A stretch of 64,000 nucleotides of DNA from JAENVU01 sp963801105. GTDB taxonomy: Bacteria; Actinomycetota; Acidimicrobiia; IMCC26256; JAENVU01. Made by a program: the position numbers and the translations under genes. The first letter of the stretch is position 1. Every line of letters starts with the position of its first letter. Of the stretch, positions 42,390 to 50,582 are shown in pieces. The stretch covers positions 2,728,001 to 2,792,000 of the forward strand of contig CAWDDH010000003.1 in assembly GCA_963801105.1 (NCBI GenBank). Direction: 5' to 3'. The notes under the pieces were generated by a model. The model searched no databases, was not told where the DNA came from, and was given only the letters and a program-made list of their open reading frames with translations.

Positions 42390-42518
42390 TCAGGCGTCGT
42401 CGGCGCTCGGTGAACGGCTGGAGCCCCCGGTGGCGAGCACCGCCGTCCCGGGACCGCCGACGACCAGGATCATCGTGCCGACGGCTTCGCCGACCGCGAT
42501 CCGCGTGGGCTGGTTCAT
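42390..42518 (-). pseudogene. Truncated N-terminus of an aquaporin (MIP)-like channel
   Basis: From ATG 42518 a 42-residue frame reads NQPTRIAVGEAVGTMILVVG, then GPGTAVLATGG and ends in a Ser/Asp tail at TGA 42390. The segment AxGTxxLVxGGxGTAVLA is like the first helix of MIP-family channels (AqpZ/GlpF start), but nothing of the NPA loops follows. A GGGAG site lies nine bases before the ATG. I read it as a dead fragment; a free-standing single-helix peptide is the alternative. Confidence 0.4.
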
Positions 42519-42592
42519 GACAGGGACTCCCGGAGTCAACCTCCGCCCGCGTAGAAAAGTCTAGGAAAGGTGTCGCCCGTGCGGGTGGACCC

Positions 42593-44617
42593 TCACCCCT
42601 CCCGGGTGGCGAGGGCCCGAGCGAGGTCCTCGGCGTCGCGGGTGATGCCCTCGAAGCCCCGGGCCTCGCGGGCGTCGCCGACCACGAACGTCGGGATCCC
42701 GCGGACGCCGAGCGCGGTCACGAGGTCCGGCGCGCCCGCGACACGCGTCGTGGTGACGAGGTCCGGCGCCGGGAGCCGCCGGGGCCGACCCTCGTCCGCG
42801 ACCACGAGCTCGACTTCGGTGTCGGTGACGCGCGTGAGCGTCGCGTGCGCGATCAGCACCACGCCGGATGCCTCGGCGTCGGCGACCATCCGCCACCGGC
42901 CGGGCAACCCGAGCTCGGCCCCGAAGACCCCGCCCGGCTCCACGACGGTGACGGGCCGCTCGGCGGTGCGCAGTGCCGCCGCGAGCGTCAGCGCCGGCTT
43001 GCCGCCGCCGAGGAGCACCACCGGACCGTCGGCGCCGGGCTGCAGGACCGCGCCGACCTCGGTCGGCAGCCGGATCCGCTCGGGGGTGGCGCCGGGGACG
43101 TCCGGACGGGTCCAGGTCGGACCGGTCGCCACCACCACCGCGTCGAATCGGTCGCGGTCGACGTCCTCGGCGCTCGCGCGCCGGCCGAGTCGGATCGTCA
43201 CGTCGGCACGCTCGATCTCGTCGAGCAGCCACGCGTGATGGCGGTCGAGCACGTCGTCGACACCGCGCACGCGGTCGAGCACTCCGCCGAGCGCGGGACC
43301 GGCCTCCCACAGCTCGACCGCGTGCTGCGCGGCGGCGAGGACGCGCGCGGCCTCGAGGCCGGCGGCACCGCCACCGATCACCAGCACGCGCCGGGGCGTC
43401 GTCGTCGGCGGGAGCCCGGCGACGTCCTCGCGTCCGGTGGCCGCGTTGGCCACGCAGGCCAGTGACTCGTTCACGAAGATGTTGCCGATGCAGCGGTACT
43501 GGTAGAGGCACGGGCGGACCTGCTCGACCCGTCCGGCGGCGAGCTTGTTCGGCAGCTCGGGGTCGGCCAGCAGCTTGCGGCCCATCGCGACGAAGTCGGC
43601 GCGCCCCGCCGCCAGTACCGCCTCGGCCTCGTCCGGCTCGAAGCGGCCGAACGTGATCACGGGGACGTCGACCGCCGCGCGCACGGCGGCGGCGTGGTCG
43701 GCCAGGTCGCCCACACGGTGGGGAGCGTAGGAATCGGTGGGTCCGGTCGCGACGTCCATGCTGGCGTAAGCGGTCACGTGCACGGCGTCGAGGCCCGCCG
43801 CGACCGCGAGTCGCACGACCTCGAGCTGGTCCGCGGGTGTCTCACCGTCGGTCTTGTGGTGCTCCAGCGCATTGATCCGCATCCAGAGGGGAAAGTCCCG
43901 GCCCACGCGCTCGCGGATCGCGCCGATGATCTCGAGCAGCAGCCGCGCTCGGTGCTCGGCGTCGCCGCCCCACGCGTCGGTCCGTGTGTTCACGGACGGC
44001 GAGAGGAACTCGTCGACGAGGTACCCATGCCCTGCGTGCACCTCCACGCCGTCGATGCCGGCCCGCCGGCAGCGATCGGCGCTCTCGGCGAAGCGCTCGA
44101 CCACGGCGGCGAGGTCCTCGTCGGTCGCGACGCGGTACTCGACCTTCGCGGTCGTCGACGCGTAGGGCGCCATGAACCCGGCGAGCTCCGCGTCGGTCAC
44201 CATCGTCGAGAGGCGGTCCGGGTGTGGGCGCGGGGGCACGGCCGGCACCAGCATCGGACGCCCGCGGGCGATGTCGAGGCGGGCCAGCGCGCCGTTGTAG
44301 GTGAGCTGTGCCGCGACGGCGGCGCCGTGCGCGTGCACCCGGTCGGCCAGGGCGGCGAGGCCGGGCAGGTGGGCGTCGGCGGAGGCGGCGACCTGGCGCT
44401 CGTCGACGCACCCGTCCGGGTAGGCGACCGCGACGGAGCCGACCAGGAGGAGGGCGGCCCCGCCGCGGGCCCGCGCCTCGAAGTAGGCGAGCTGGGCCGG
44501 CGAGATCGTGCCGTCGGGGTTGGCGAGCGAGTCCCCCATGGGTGCCATGAGGATCCGGTTGCGCAGCGCCAGGGTGCCGATGGCGCCCGGCGCCAGGAGG
44601 TGGGGGAAGTCGCGCAC
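42593..44617 (-). CDS. OYE/FadH-like flavin oxidoreductase with variant Cys motif
   Basis: A 674-residue two-part flavoenzyme: an N-terminal FMN TIM barrel (LLAPGAIGTLALRNRILMAPM, then VHAGHGYLVDEFLSPSVNTRTDAWGG with active-site residues) and a C-terminal FAD/NAD(P)H part (RVLVIGGGAAGLEAARVLA and VVLLGGGKPALTLA). In 2,4-dienoyl-CoA reductase the linker holds CxxCxxxCx11C for a 4Fe-4S cluster; here it is C-x5-C-x11-C (PCLYQYRCIGNIFVNESLAC), lacking one Cys. GTG 44617 was chosen since upstream residues lie over the operator; TAGCTT sits eight bases before it. Probably repressed by the divergent TetR. Confidence 0.85.
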   Translation of the reverse strand: MRDFPHLLAPGAIGTLALRNRILMAPMGDSLANPDGTISPAQLAYFEARARGGAALLLVGSVAVAYPDGCVDERQVAASADAHLPGLAALADRVHAHGAAVAAQLTYNGALARLDIARGRPMLVPAVPPRPHPDRLSTMVTDAELAGFMAPYASTTAKVEYRVATDEDLAAVVERFAESADRCRRAGIDGVEVHAGHGYLVDEFLSPSVNTRTDAWGGDAEHRARLLLEIIGAIRERVGRDFPLWMRINALEHHKTDGETPADQLEVVRLAVAAGLDAVHVTAYASMDVATGPTDSYAPHRVGDLADHAAAVRAAVDVPVITFGRFEPDEAEAVLAAGRADFVAMGRKLLADPELPNKLAAGRVEQVRPCLYQYRCIGNIFVNESLACVANAATGREDVAGLPPTTTPRRVLVIGGGAAGLEAARVLAAAQHAVELWEAGPALGGVLDRVRGVDDVLDRHHAWLLDEIERADVTIRLGRRASAEDVDRDRFDAVVVATGPTWTRPDVPGATPERIRLPTEVGAVLQPGADGPVVLLGGGKPALTLAAALRTAERPVTVVEPGGVFGAELGLPGRWRMVADAEASGVVLIAHATLTRVTDTEVELVVADEGRPRRLPAPDLVTTTRVAGAPDLVTALGVRGIPTFVVGDAREARGFEGITRDAEDLARALATREG

Positions 44618-44642
44618 GCGCCGGCAAGCTACCGGAGGGTGG

Positions 44643-44655
44643 TTGACAGTGTCTA
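44643..44655. promoter_or_regulatory. TetR operator half 1
   Basis: TTGACAGTGTCTA, an imperfect copy of the palindrome TGGACAnTGTCCA. Its centre is 22 bases (two helical turns) from the perfect copy at 44665-44677. TTGACA could also be a -35 box. Confidence 0.65.
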
Positions 44656-44664
44656 CAGCCTGGG

Positions 44665-44677
44665 TGGACACTGTCCA
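44665..44677. promoter_or_regulatory. TetR operator half 2
   Basis: TGGACACTGTCCA, a perfect palindrome with a single central base, five bases before the tetR GTG at 44682. With the site at 44643 it gives a 9-base perfect inverted repeat GACAGTGTC...GACACTGTC across 31 bases. Confidence 0.75.
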
Positions 44678-44681
44678 CGTG

Positions 44682-45285
44682 GTGAGCATCCCCAGCACGC
44701 GCGCCCGGCTGATCGCGACGGCCCGGACCTACCTCGACACCGAGGGGCTCGACGGCATCGGGCTGCGCGAGATCGCCGCGCCGCGCCGGGCTCTCCCACG
44801 GCGCGCCCGGTCGCCACTTCCCCACCCTGGCGGCCCTGCTCGCCGCGGTGGCCGCCGAGGGCTTCCGGGATCTGTACGCCGCGGTCGACGCGTCGGTGCG
44901 CGACTCCGGGTCCGACGAGCCGGTGGCGCGGGTCGCGGCCGCCAGCCGGGGGTACCTGGCGTTCGCCGTGGCCCACCCCGGGGTGTTCGGTCTCATCTTC
45001 CGCCGCGACCTGGTCGACACCGACGATCCCGACTACCTCACCGCCGGCGGGATCGCGTTCGGTCAGCTCGTCGGCATCGTCGCCGCGGCCCAGGGTCGCG
45101 GCCTCCCCGCCGACATCCCCGCGACCGAGCTCGCCGGTGTCCTCTGGGCGTCGGTGCACGGGCTCGCGTCGCTCCACCTGCACGGCGTGCTGGTCCCGAC
45201 CACCGGTCAGGCCGATCCCGCGGTGCTGCTCGCCCACCTCAACTCGTTGCTCCTCGCCCGACCCGCACTCCAGGAGGCACCATGA
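44682..45285 (+). pseudogene. TetR-family regulator with a +1 frameshift
   Basis: From GTG 44682 (or 44679) the frame gives a TetR N-terminus (RARLIATARTYLDTEGLDGIGLREIAA). It then needs RAGLSHGAPGRHFPTL, the recognition helix, which is in the next frame: one extra base near 44781 (after GCCGCG) breaks the gene in the helix-turn-helix. From 44790 on the second frame is intact to 45285 (with a WHG-like C-terminal domain, WASVHGLASLHLHG). Without the extra base the protein has 200 residues. Its stop overlaps the carotenoid oxygenase ATG (ATGA). If real, the operator would be unguarded. Confidence 0.82.
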
Positions 45286-46646
45286 CCAGCACCGACGTCC
45301 GCACCAGCCCGTACCTCACCGGCAACTTCGCGCCCGTGCGCGACGAGGTAACCGTGGAGGAACTGCCCGTCACCGGTCGGATCCCCGAGGAGATCGAGGG
45401 CCGGCTCCTGCGCATCGGGCCCAACCCGGTCGTGGACCCCGACCCCGCGACCTACCACTGGTTCACCGGCAGCGGCATGGTGCACGGACTCTGGCTCCGG
45501 GGCGGTCGGGCGACCACCTACCGGAACCGCTTCGTGCGCTCGGACAGCGTCGTCGACGCGCGCGGCGGGCCGGCCACGCCCGGTCCACGGCACGGGATGG
45601 GCGACAACACCGCGAACACCAACGTGATCGCGCACGCCGGCGCGATCTGGGCCATCGTCGAGGCCGGCGGTCTGCCGGTGCAGCTCACCGACGAGCTCGA
45701 GACCGTCGCCCGCTCGGACTTCGACGGCACGCTCCCCGGGTCCTTCACCGCGCACCCGAAGCGTGATCCCGCCACGGGCGAGCTGCACGCGGTCGTCTAC
45801 TACTGGGAGTGGGACTACATCCAGTACGTCGTGGTCGGGGTCGACGGGCGCGTGCGCAAGACCGTGAACGTACCGGTGCCCGGCGGTCCGATGGTGCACG
45901 ACTGCGGGCTCACCGAGTCACGGGTCGTCCTGCTCGACCTTCCGTGCACGTTCGACCTCGATCTCGCCATGCACGGGGCGAGCCTGCCGTACCGGTGGAA
46001 CCCGGAGTACGGCGCGCGTGTCGGGCTCCTCCCGCGCGACGGCGAGGCATCCGACACGGTGTGGTGCGAGCTCGACGACCTCTGCTACGTCTTCCACCCC
46101 CTCAACGCGTACGACGACGGTGAGCGCGTCGTGATGGACGTCGCGGTCCACCCCAAGATGTTCGACCGGCACCAACTCGGTCCGAACGAGGGCCCGCCCG
46201 TGTTCGAGCGGTGGACGATCGACCCGGCCGGCCGGCGCGTCGGGCGCGAGGTGATCTCGGACCGACCCCAGGAGTTCCCGCGGGTCGACGAGCGGGTCGT
46301 GGGTCGGCCGCACCGCTACGGCTACACGGCGATGTTCGCCCCCGACGACACGAGCGGCCTCCGGCTCGGCAACGTGCTCAAGCACGACCTCGTCGCCGGG
46401 ACCGTGACCGAGCACGACCTCGGCGGCGGGCGCGCGGCGCAGGAACCGGTCTTCGTGCCGAAGTCCGACGACGCCGGCGAGGACGAGGGCTGGGTCATGG
46501 CCTACGTCCACGACCCCGCACGCGACGCCGCCGACGTCGTGATCATCGACGCCCAGGACTTCGCCGCACCCCCGGTGGCGACGATCCACCTCCCTGTCCG
46601 GGTTCCCTTCGGGTTCCACGGAAACTGGGTGCAGGCCGTGTCCTGA
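45282..46646 (+). CDS. Carotenoid cleavage oxygenase family protein
   Basis: A non-haem iron dioxygenase that cuts carotenoid-like or stilbene-like C=C bonds. The 454-residue seven-blade propeller has the four His iron ligands in order: in SFTAHPKRD, VHDCGLT, YVFHPLNAYDD and the C-terminal FGFHGNWV. A GRLLRIGPNPVVDPDP start is typical. AGGAGG precedes ATG 45282, and the ATGA overlap couples it to the TetR. Co-regulation with the OYE enzyme suggests an apocarotenoid or aromatic substrate; which one is unknown. Confidence 0.9.
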   Translation: MTSTDVRTSPYLTGNFAPVRDEVTVEELPVTGRIPEEIEGRLLRIGPNPVVDPDPATYHWFTGSGMVHGLWLRGGRATTYRNRFVRSDSVVDARGGPATPGPRHGMGDNTANTNVIAHAGAIWAIVEAGGLPVQLTDELETVARSDFDGTLPGSFTAHPKRDPATGELHAVVYYWEWDYIQYVVVGVDGRVRKTVNVPVPGGPMVHDCGLTESRVVLLDLPCTFDLDLAMHGASLPYRWNPEYGARVGLLPRDGEASDTVWCELDDLCYVFHPLNAYDDGERVVMDVAVHPKMFDRHQLGPNEGPPVFERWTIDPAGRRVGREVISDRPQEFPRVDERVVGRPHRYGYTAMFAPDDTSGLRLGNVLKHDLVAGTVTEHDLGGGRAAQEPVFVPKSDDAGEDEGWVMAYVHDPARDAADVVIIDAQDFAAPPVATIHLPVRVPFGFHGNWVQAVS

Positions 46647-46681
46647 CCGGTGCTCCGCTCGACGCTCCGCGCCGAGCGCGC

Positions 46682-46687
46682 CAGACT
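46682..46687 (+). promoter_or_regulatory. -10 box for leaderless acyl-CoA ligase gene
   Basis: CAGACT lies six bases before ATG 46694. Confidence 0.45.
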
Positions 46688-46693
46688 CGCGCG

Positions 46694-48262
46694 ATGACCA
46701 CGACCCGGGGACCGATCCAGTACTCGCCGCGCATGTCGCTCGCGCCGTACCCGGTGGTCCCCGTCACCGACGACGTCGTCGCGGCCGCCGCGCGCCACCC
46801 GCACAAGATCGCGATGATCGACGGGATCACGGGTGCCGAGCACACCTACGACGAGATCGTGACCACGGCCCGGCGCCTCGGACGGGTGCTCCAGGACGCC
46901 GGAGTGGGGCTCGGCGACCGGGTGGCGATCGTGGGGACCAACTCCCCCGAGTGGGCGATCGCGTTCCTCGCCACCCTCTTCGCGGGCGGGACGGTCACGA
47001 CCCTCAACCCGCTCTACACCGAGCGGGAGGTCCGGGAGCAGTTCGGCGATTCCCGGCCGGTGGCCGCGTTCGCGGTGGAGTCCACCGCGCCGACGGTCCG
47101 GGCCGTCTGGGGTGACGCGCCCAACCTCCACCTGCTGCAAGAGGTCTGGGTGCTCGCCGGCACCGCGGCCGGTGACGCGCACCCCGTCGAGTTCGACCCG
47201 ATGACGCATCTCGCGGTCCTGCCCTACTCGTCGGGCACGACCGGGGTGCCCAAGGGTGTGATGCTGAGCCATCACAACCTCACGAGCAATGTCCGCCAGA
47301 CGCTGGGCAGCGGCCTGATCGACGGCTACTCGGTGCTGGTGAACTTCCTGCCGTTCTTCCACATCTACGGCATGGCGGTCCTCATGCTCCCCGGCCTCGT
47401 GTCCGGCGCCACCCAGATCACGATGCCCGCCTTCGAACCGAGGCGGTTCCTCGACATCGTCGCGAGGTACCGGGCCACGAACTTGTTCATGGTCCCGCCG
47501 GCGATGCTCGCGCTCGCGAACTTCGACGACGAGGCGGATCTGTCGAGCGTGCGCTATGTGAACTCGGGTGCGGCACCGCTGCCGCTCGACGTCGCCCGCC
47601 GAGTCGCGCAGCGCTACGACGTGACCGTCGTGCAGGGCTACGGCATGACCGAGGCGAGCCCGGTGACCCACATCTCGCTGCTCGGACGGCTGAAGGAGGG
47701 GACGGTCGGGCCGCCGGTCGCGGACACCCGCCAGAAGGTCGTGGACCTCGACACCGGCGCGACGCTGCCCGTCGGCGAGGTCGGCGAGCTCCTCGTCAGC
47801 GGGCCGCAGGTGATGCAGGGGTACCTCAACCGTCCCGACGCGACCGCGGAGTCGATCGTGCAGGACGAGGACGGCCGCTGGCTGCGCACCGGTGACATCG
47901 TCACCGTGGACATCGACGGCTACGTCACGATCCACGACCGGGCCAAGGAGATGATCAAGTACAAGGGGTACCAGATCGCGCCCGCGGAGCTCGAGGCGCT
48001 GATCATGGAGCACCCCGACGTCGCCGACGTGGCGGTGATCCCGAAGGACACCGGCACCGCCGACGGCGAGGTGCCGAAGGCGTTCGTCGTACGCCGCGAC
48101 GGCAGCGACGTCGGGGCCGAGGACGTCATGTCCTGGGTGGCCGAACGGGCGGCGCCGTACAAGAAGGTCCGGGAGGTCGCGTTCGTGGACGCGATCCCGA
48201 AGAACCCGAGCGGCAAGATCCTCCGTCGGCAGCTCAAGGCCGAGGAGCAGGCGCGGGCCTGA
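46694..48262 (+). CDS. AMP-dependent acyl-CoA synthetase (4-coumarate-CoA ligase-like)
   Basis: Activates a carboxylic acid to its CoA thioester with ATP. The 522-residue ANL protein has the P-loop YSSGTTGVPKGVMLSH (about 176-191), QGYGMTEASPVTH, the hinge WLRTGDIVTVDIDGYVTIHDRAKEMIKYKGYQI and the C-terminal catalytic Lys in PKNPSGKILRR. The VGPPVADTRQKVVD region and the overall length match 4-coumarate-CoA ligase-like or medium-chain ligases. It is leaderless by spacing and follows the carotenoid oxygenase, which might supply its acid; that link is inference. Confidence 0.92.
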   Translation: MTTTRGPIQYSPRMSLAPYPVVPVTDDVVAAAARHPHKIAMIDGITGAEHTYDEIVTTARRLGRVLQDAGVGLGDRVAIVGTNSPEWAIAFLATLFAGGTVTTLNPLYTEREVREQFGDSRPVAAFAVESTAPTVRAVWGDAPNLHLLQEVWVLAGTAAGDAHPVEFDPMTHLAVLPYSSGTTGVPKGVMLSHHNLTSNVRQTLGSGLIDGYSVLVNFLPFFHIYGMAVLMLPGLVSGATQITMPAFEPRRFLDIVARYRATNLFMVPPAMLALANFDDEADLSSVRYVNSGAAPLPLDVARRVAQRYDVTVVQGYGMTEASPVTHISLLGRLKEGTVGPPVADTRQKVVDLDTGATLPVGEVGELLVSGPQVMQGYLNRPDATAESIVQDEDGRWLRTGDIVTVDIDGYVTIHDRAKEMIKYKGYQIAPAELEALIMEHPDVADVAVIPKDTGTADGEVPKAFVVRRDGSDVGAEDVMSWVAERAAPYKKVREVAFVDAIPKNPSGKILRRQLKAEEQARA

Positions 48263-48356
48263 CCGCTCCCTGGCGGCGACCGCACCGCCCCATCGGCGCG
48301 AACCGTGCGCACGCGCGTAGATTCGGTCCAGTTCGTTTCGACCCGAGAGGAAGATC

Positions 48357-48923
48357 ATGCCCGTACCGACCCCCGAACAACTCGGACCCCTCGCAGGCCT
48401 CGCCGGCACGTGGGAGGGCACGAAGGGCCTGGACGTCTCGTTCCACCACGCCGAGGGCGAGGTCGGCGACACCCCGTACCGCGAGCGGGTGACGCTCTCG
48501 CCGTTCGGTCCGGTCGACAACGGCAGCCAGTCGCTCTTCGGCCTCGACTACCGCATGGCGGCGTGGCGGGGCGACGAGGAGGACCCGTTCCACACCGAGG
48601 TCGGGTACTGGCTCTGGTGCTCGACGGCGAAGGAGCTCTACCGCTGCATCATGGTGCCACGGGGCGCGCTGGTGCTCTCGAGCGGCCCGGCGGCGGCGGA
48701 CAGCACCAGCTTCACGTTGACGTCCGAGCTGGGCTCGGTGACCAACGGAGTTCTCGAGAACCCGTACCTCGCGGCGAACGCGAGCACGAAGAAGTTCTCC
48801 ATCACGATCAACGTGGGCAAGGATTCCTGGTCGTACGAGGAGACCACCACCGTCGACGTGAAGCGTCTCGGCAAGGTGATGGATCACACCGACCGCAACG
48901 AGCTGCACCGCACCTCCGCCTGA
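48357..48923 (+). CDS. Nitrobindin/THAP4-like haem-binding beta-barrel protein
   Basis: A 188-residue FABP-like barrel of the actinobacterial nitrobindin family, which binds haem b through a C-terminal His and may detoxify peroxynitrite. The start has LAGLAGTWEGTKG (family GxWxGxG), and the end MDHTDRNELHRTSA carries candidate His ligands; the family Phe44/Arg residues are not traced. A GAGAGGAAG site precedes ATG 48357. The gene is followed by a strong hairpin terminator. Confidence 0.8.
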   Translation: MPVPTPEQLGPLAGLAGTWEGTKGLDVSFHHAEGEVGDTPYRERVTLSPFGPVDNGSQSLFGLDYRMAAWRGDEEDPFHTEVGYWLWCSTAKELYRCIMVPRGALVLSSGPAAADSTSFTLTSELGSVTNGVLENPYLAANASTKKFSITINVGKDSWSYEETTTVDVKRLGKVMDHTDRNELHRTSA

Positions 48924-48959
48924 CGCCCGCGTCCGCCGGGGCGTCGCGCGACCGCCGCC

Positions 48960-48988
48960 AAGGGACCCGCCGAGATGGCGGGTCCCTT
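48960..48988 (+). terminator. Strong hairpin terminator
   Basis: AAGGGACCCGCC (48960-48971), loop GAGAT, GGCGGGTCCCTT (48977-48988): a perfect 12-base stem downstream of the nitrobindin-like gene, 36 bases after its stop. No U tract follows, as is common in high-GC bacteria. Confidence 0.75.
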
Positions 48989-49009
48989 CGCGTCCGGAGG
49001 CCGAGGTCC

Positions 49010-49015
49010 TAAGGT
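49010..49015 (+). promoter_or_regulatory. -10 box for leaderless TIGR03086 gene
   Basis: TAAGGT lies six bases before ATG 49022, just after the terminator. Confidence 0.45.
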
Positions 49016-49021
49016 TCCGGC

Positions 49022-49591
49022 ATGGATCCTCTCGGAGCACTCGCCGTCGGCCGCGCCGAGTTCGACCGACGACTCCGGCTCGTGGAGCCCGCCGACTGGG
49101 ACCGCGCGACCCCGTGCGAGGCCTGGGTCGTGCGCGACCTGGTCGTGCACGTGATCTACGGCAACCGGATGAGCGTCGCGCTGCTGCACGGCTGTACCCG
49201 CGACGAGGCGATGGCCGTGGTCGCCGACCCGACGCTGCCGCCAGACCCGGTCGCGGAGTTCGCCGTCGGTGCCGACGCGCAGGCCGCCGCCTTCGCGGAG
49301 CCCGGCGCCCTCGAACGGATGTGCTCGCACCCGGCCGGCGATCTCCCGGGTGCAGCCGTGCTCGGGTTCCGCATCGGCGACTACGCGATGCACGCCTGGG
49401 ATCTCGCGCGCGCCATCGGTGCGGACGAGACCCTCGACGCCGGCCTGGTGGAGACGGTGTGGTCCTCGATCGAGCCCATGCTGCCGATCATCGGGACGAC
49501 CGGCGTCTTCGGGAAGGGACCGAGCGGCGCCGTCCCCGAAGACGCGCCGATGCAGACTCGCGTGCTCGACGCGACCGGTCGTCGGCCCTAG
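49022..49591 (+). CDS. TIGR03086-family metal-binding protein (DinB/MDMPI-like)
   Basis: A 189-residue four-helix-bundle protein of the mycothiol-dependent maleylpyruvate isomerase N-terminal (DinB-like) group. Metal-site His residues are in LVVHVIYGN (about 42-50) and DYAMHAWDLARAIGAD (about 120-135), with a Glu/Asp early in the chain (DWDRATPCEAWVVRDL). Such proteins bind a divalent metal and use mycothiol; the reaction is not known. Leaderless by TAAGGT spacing. It converges on the SDR gene four bases away. Confidence 0.82.
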   Translation: MDPLGALAVGRAEFDRRLRLVEPADWDRATPCEAWVVRDLVVHVIYGNRMSVALLHGCTRDEAMAVVADPTLPPDPVAEFAVGADAQAAAFAEPGALERMCSHPAGDLPGAAVLGFRIGDYAMHAWDLARAIGADETLDAGLVETVWSSIEPMLPIIGTTGVFGKGPSGAVPEDAPMQTRVLDATGRRP

Positions 49592-49595
49592 CGAC

Positions 49596-50492
49596 TCACG
49601 GGCCGGTTGCGAACGGCGGCCGACCCATCTGCTCGCGCACCGGCACCACCGTCGGGTTCGTGAGCGCGCGCCGCTGCCAGTTCGCGCCGTCGACCACGAG
49701 CGTGTGCCCCGAGACGAAGCGGGCATAGGGCGACGCCAGGAACGTCGCCGCCCATCCGAGCTCCTGGAGCTGACCGACGCGCAGGGCCGGCTGGCAGGGG
49801 TCCTTGTCGTGGGTGCGCTCCAGGTTGGACTGGATGTCGCTGGTCATGTCCGAGTGCGGGAACAGTCCGGGGACGAGTCCGTTCACCTGGATGCCGTAGG
49901 GGCCCCACTCGACTGCGAGCGTCTCCACCAGGTTCTTCACCCCGGCCTTGGCCGCCGCGGAGTGCGCGAACCCGGGCCCGCCGGTCCAGGCGTACGAGGC
50001 GCCGACGTCGATGATCGACGCGGGTGTCCGGGCCGTGAGGTGGCGGCGGGCGAACTCGCGGCTGCAGAGGAACGTCCCGGTCAGGGTGATGTCGACCACG
50101 GTCCGCCACGCGTTCGGCGACATGTCCTCGGCCGGCACCGGGAAGTTGGCCGCCGCGTTGTTGACCAGCACCCGGGGAAGGCCGAAGCGCGCCTCGGCCG
50201 CGTCCAGCGCGGCGGCGATCGCGTCGGCGTCGCGGATGTCGCACTCGACCGCGAGGACCTGGGCGCCGATCGCCTCGATCGCGGCGCGACCGGCGTCGAG
50301 GTGCTCGGGTTTGCGCGACGCCACCACGATCGACGCCCCCAACCGCGCGAACTCGCAGGCGATTGCCTTGCCGAGACCGGTCCCCGCACCGGTGACGAAC
50401 ACGGCAACGCCGTCGTAGGTGCCGGGCGGGAGCGCCGAGGCGCCGAGTGCCGGCGGGGCCGGGAGTCCGATGAGTCCGTCGTCGGTGGTCAT
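49596..50492 (-). CDS. SDR-family 2,4-dienoyl-CoA reductase-like protein
   Basis: A 298-residue short-chain dehydrogenase with FVTGAGTGLGKAIA (about 32-45), CDIRD, VLVNNAAANFPVPAEDMS and the C-terminal VSGHTLVVDGANWQ. At the YxxxK site it reads FAHSAAAKAG, so the usual Tyr is His; mammalian DECR1/PECR also lack it and use other residues, which supports a 2,4-dienoyl-CoA or trans-2-enoyl-CoA reductase role. GGAGGA precedes ATG 50492. It is a neighbour of an enoyl-CoA hydratase (same strand, 90 bases away). Confidence 0.85.
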   Translation of the reverse strand: MTTDDGLIGLPAPPALGASALPPGTYDGVAVFVTGAGTGLGKAIACEFARLGASIVVASRKPEHLDAGRAAIEAIGAQVLAVECDIRDADAIAAALDAAEARFGLPRVLVNNAAANFPVPAEDMSPNAWRTVVDITLTGTFLCSREFARRHLTARTPASIIDVGASYAWTGGPGFAHSAAAKAGVKNLVETLAVEWGPYGIQVNGLVPGLFPHSDMTSDIQSNLERTHDKDPCQPALRVGQLQELGWAATFLASPYARFVSGHTLVVDGANWQRRALTNPTVVPVREQMGRPPFATGP

Positions 50493-50582
50493 CGGTCCTC
50501 CTGGGGAGCCTCTGGGGCGGGCCGGTCGGGCCCCGCTCGCCGCACGCGGTCTCCGTGTCGCGGATCGATCGGCTCGCTCACG

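Noticed and set aside
46500..46690. Alternative start for the acyl-CoA ligase inside the end of the carotenoid oxygenase
   Set aside because: The ANL N-terminus begins at ATG 46694 with CAGACT six bases upstream; earlier residues are antisense-like.
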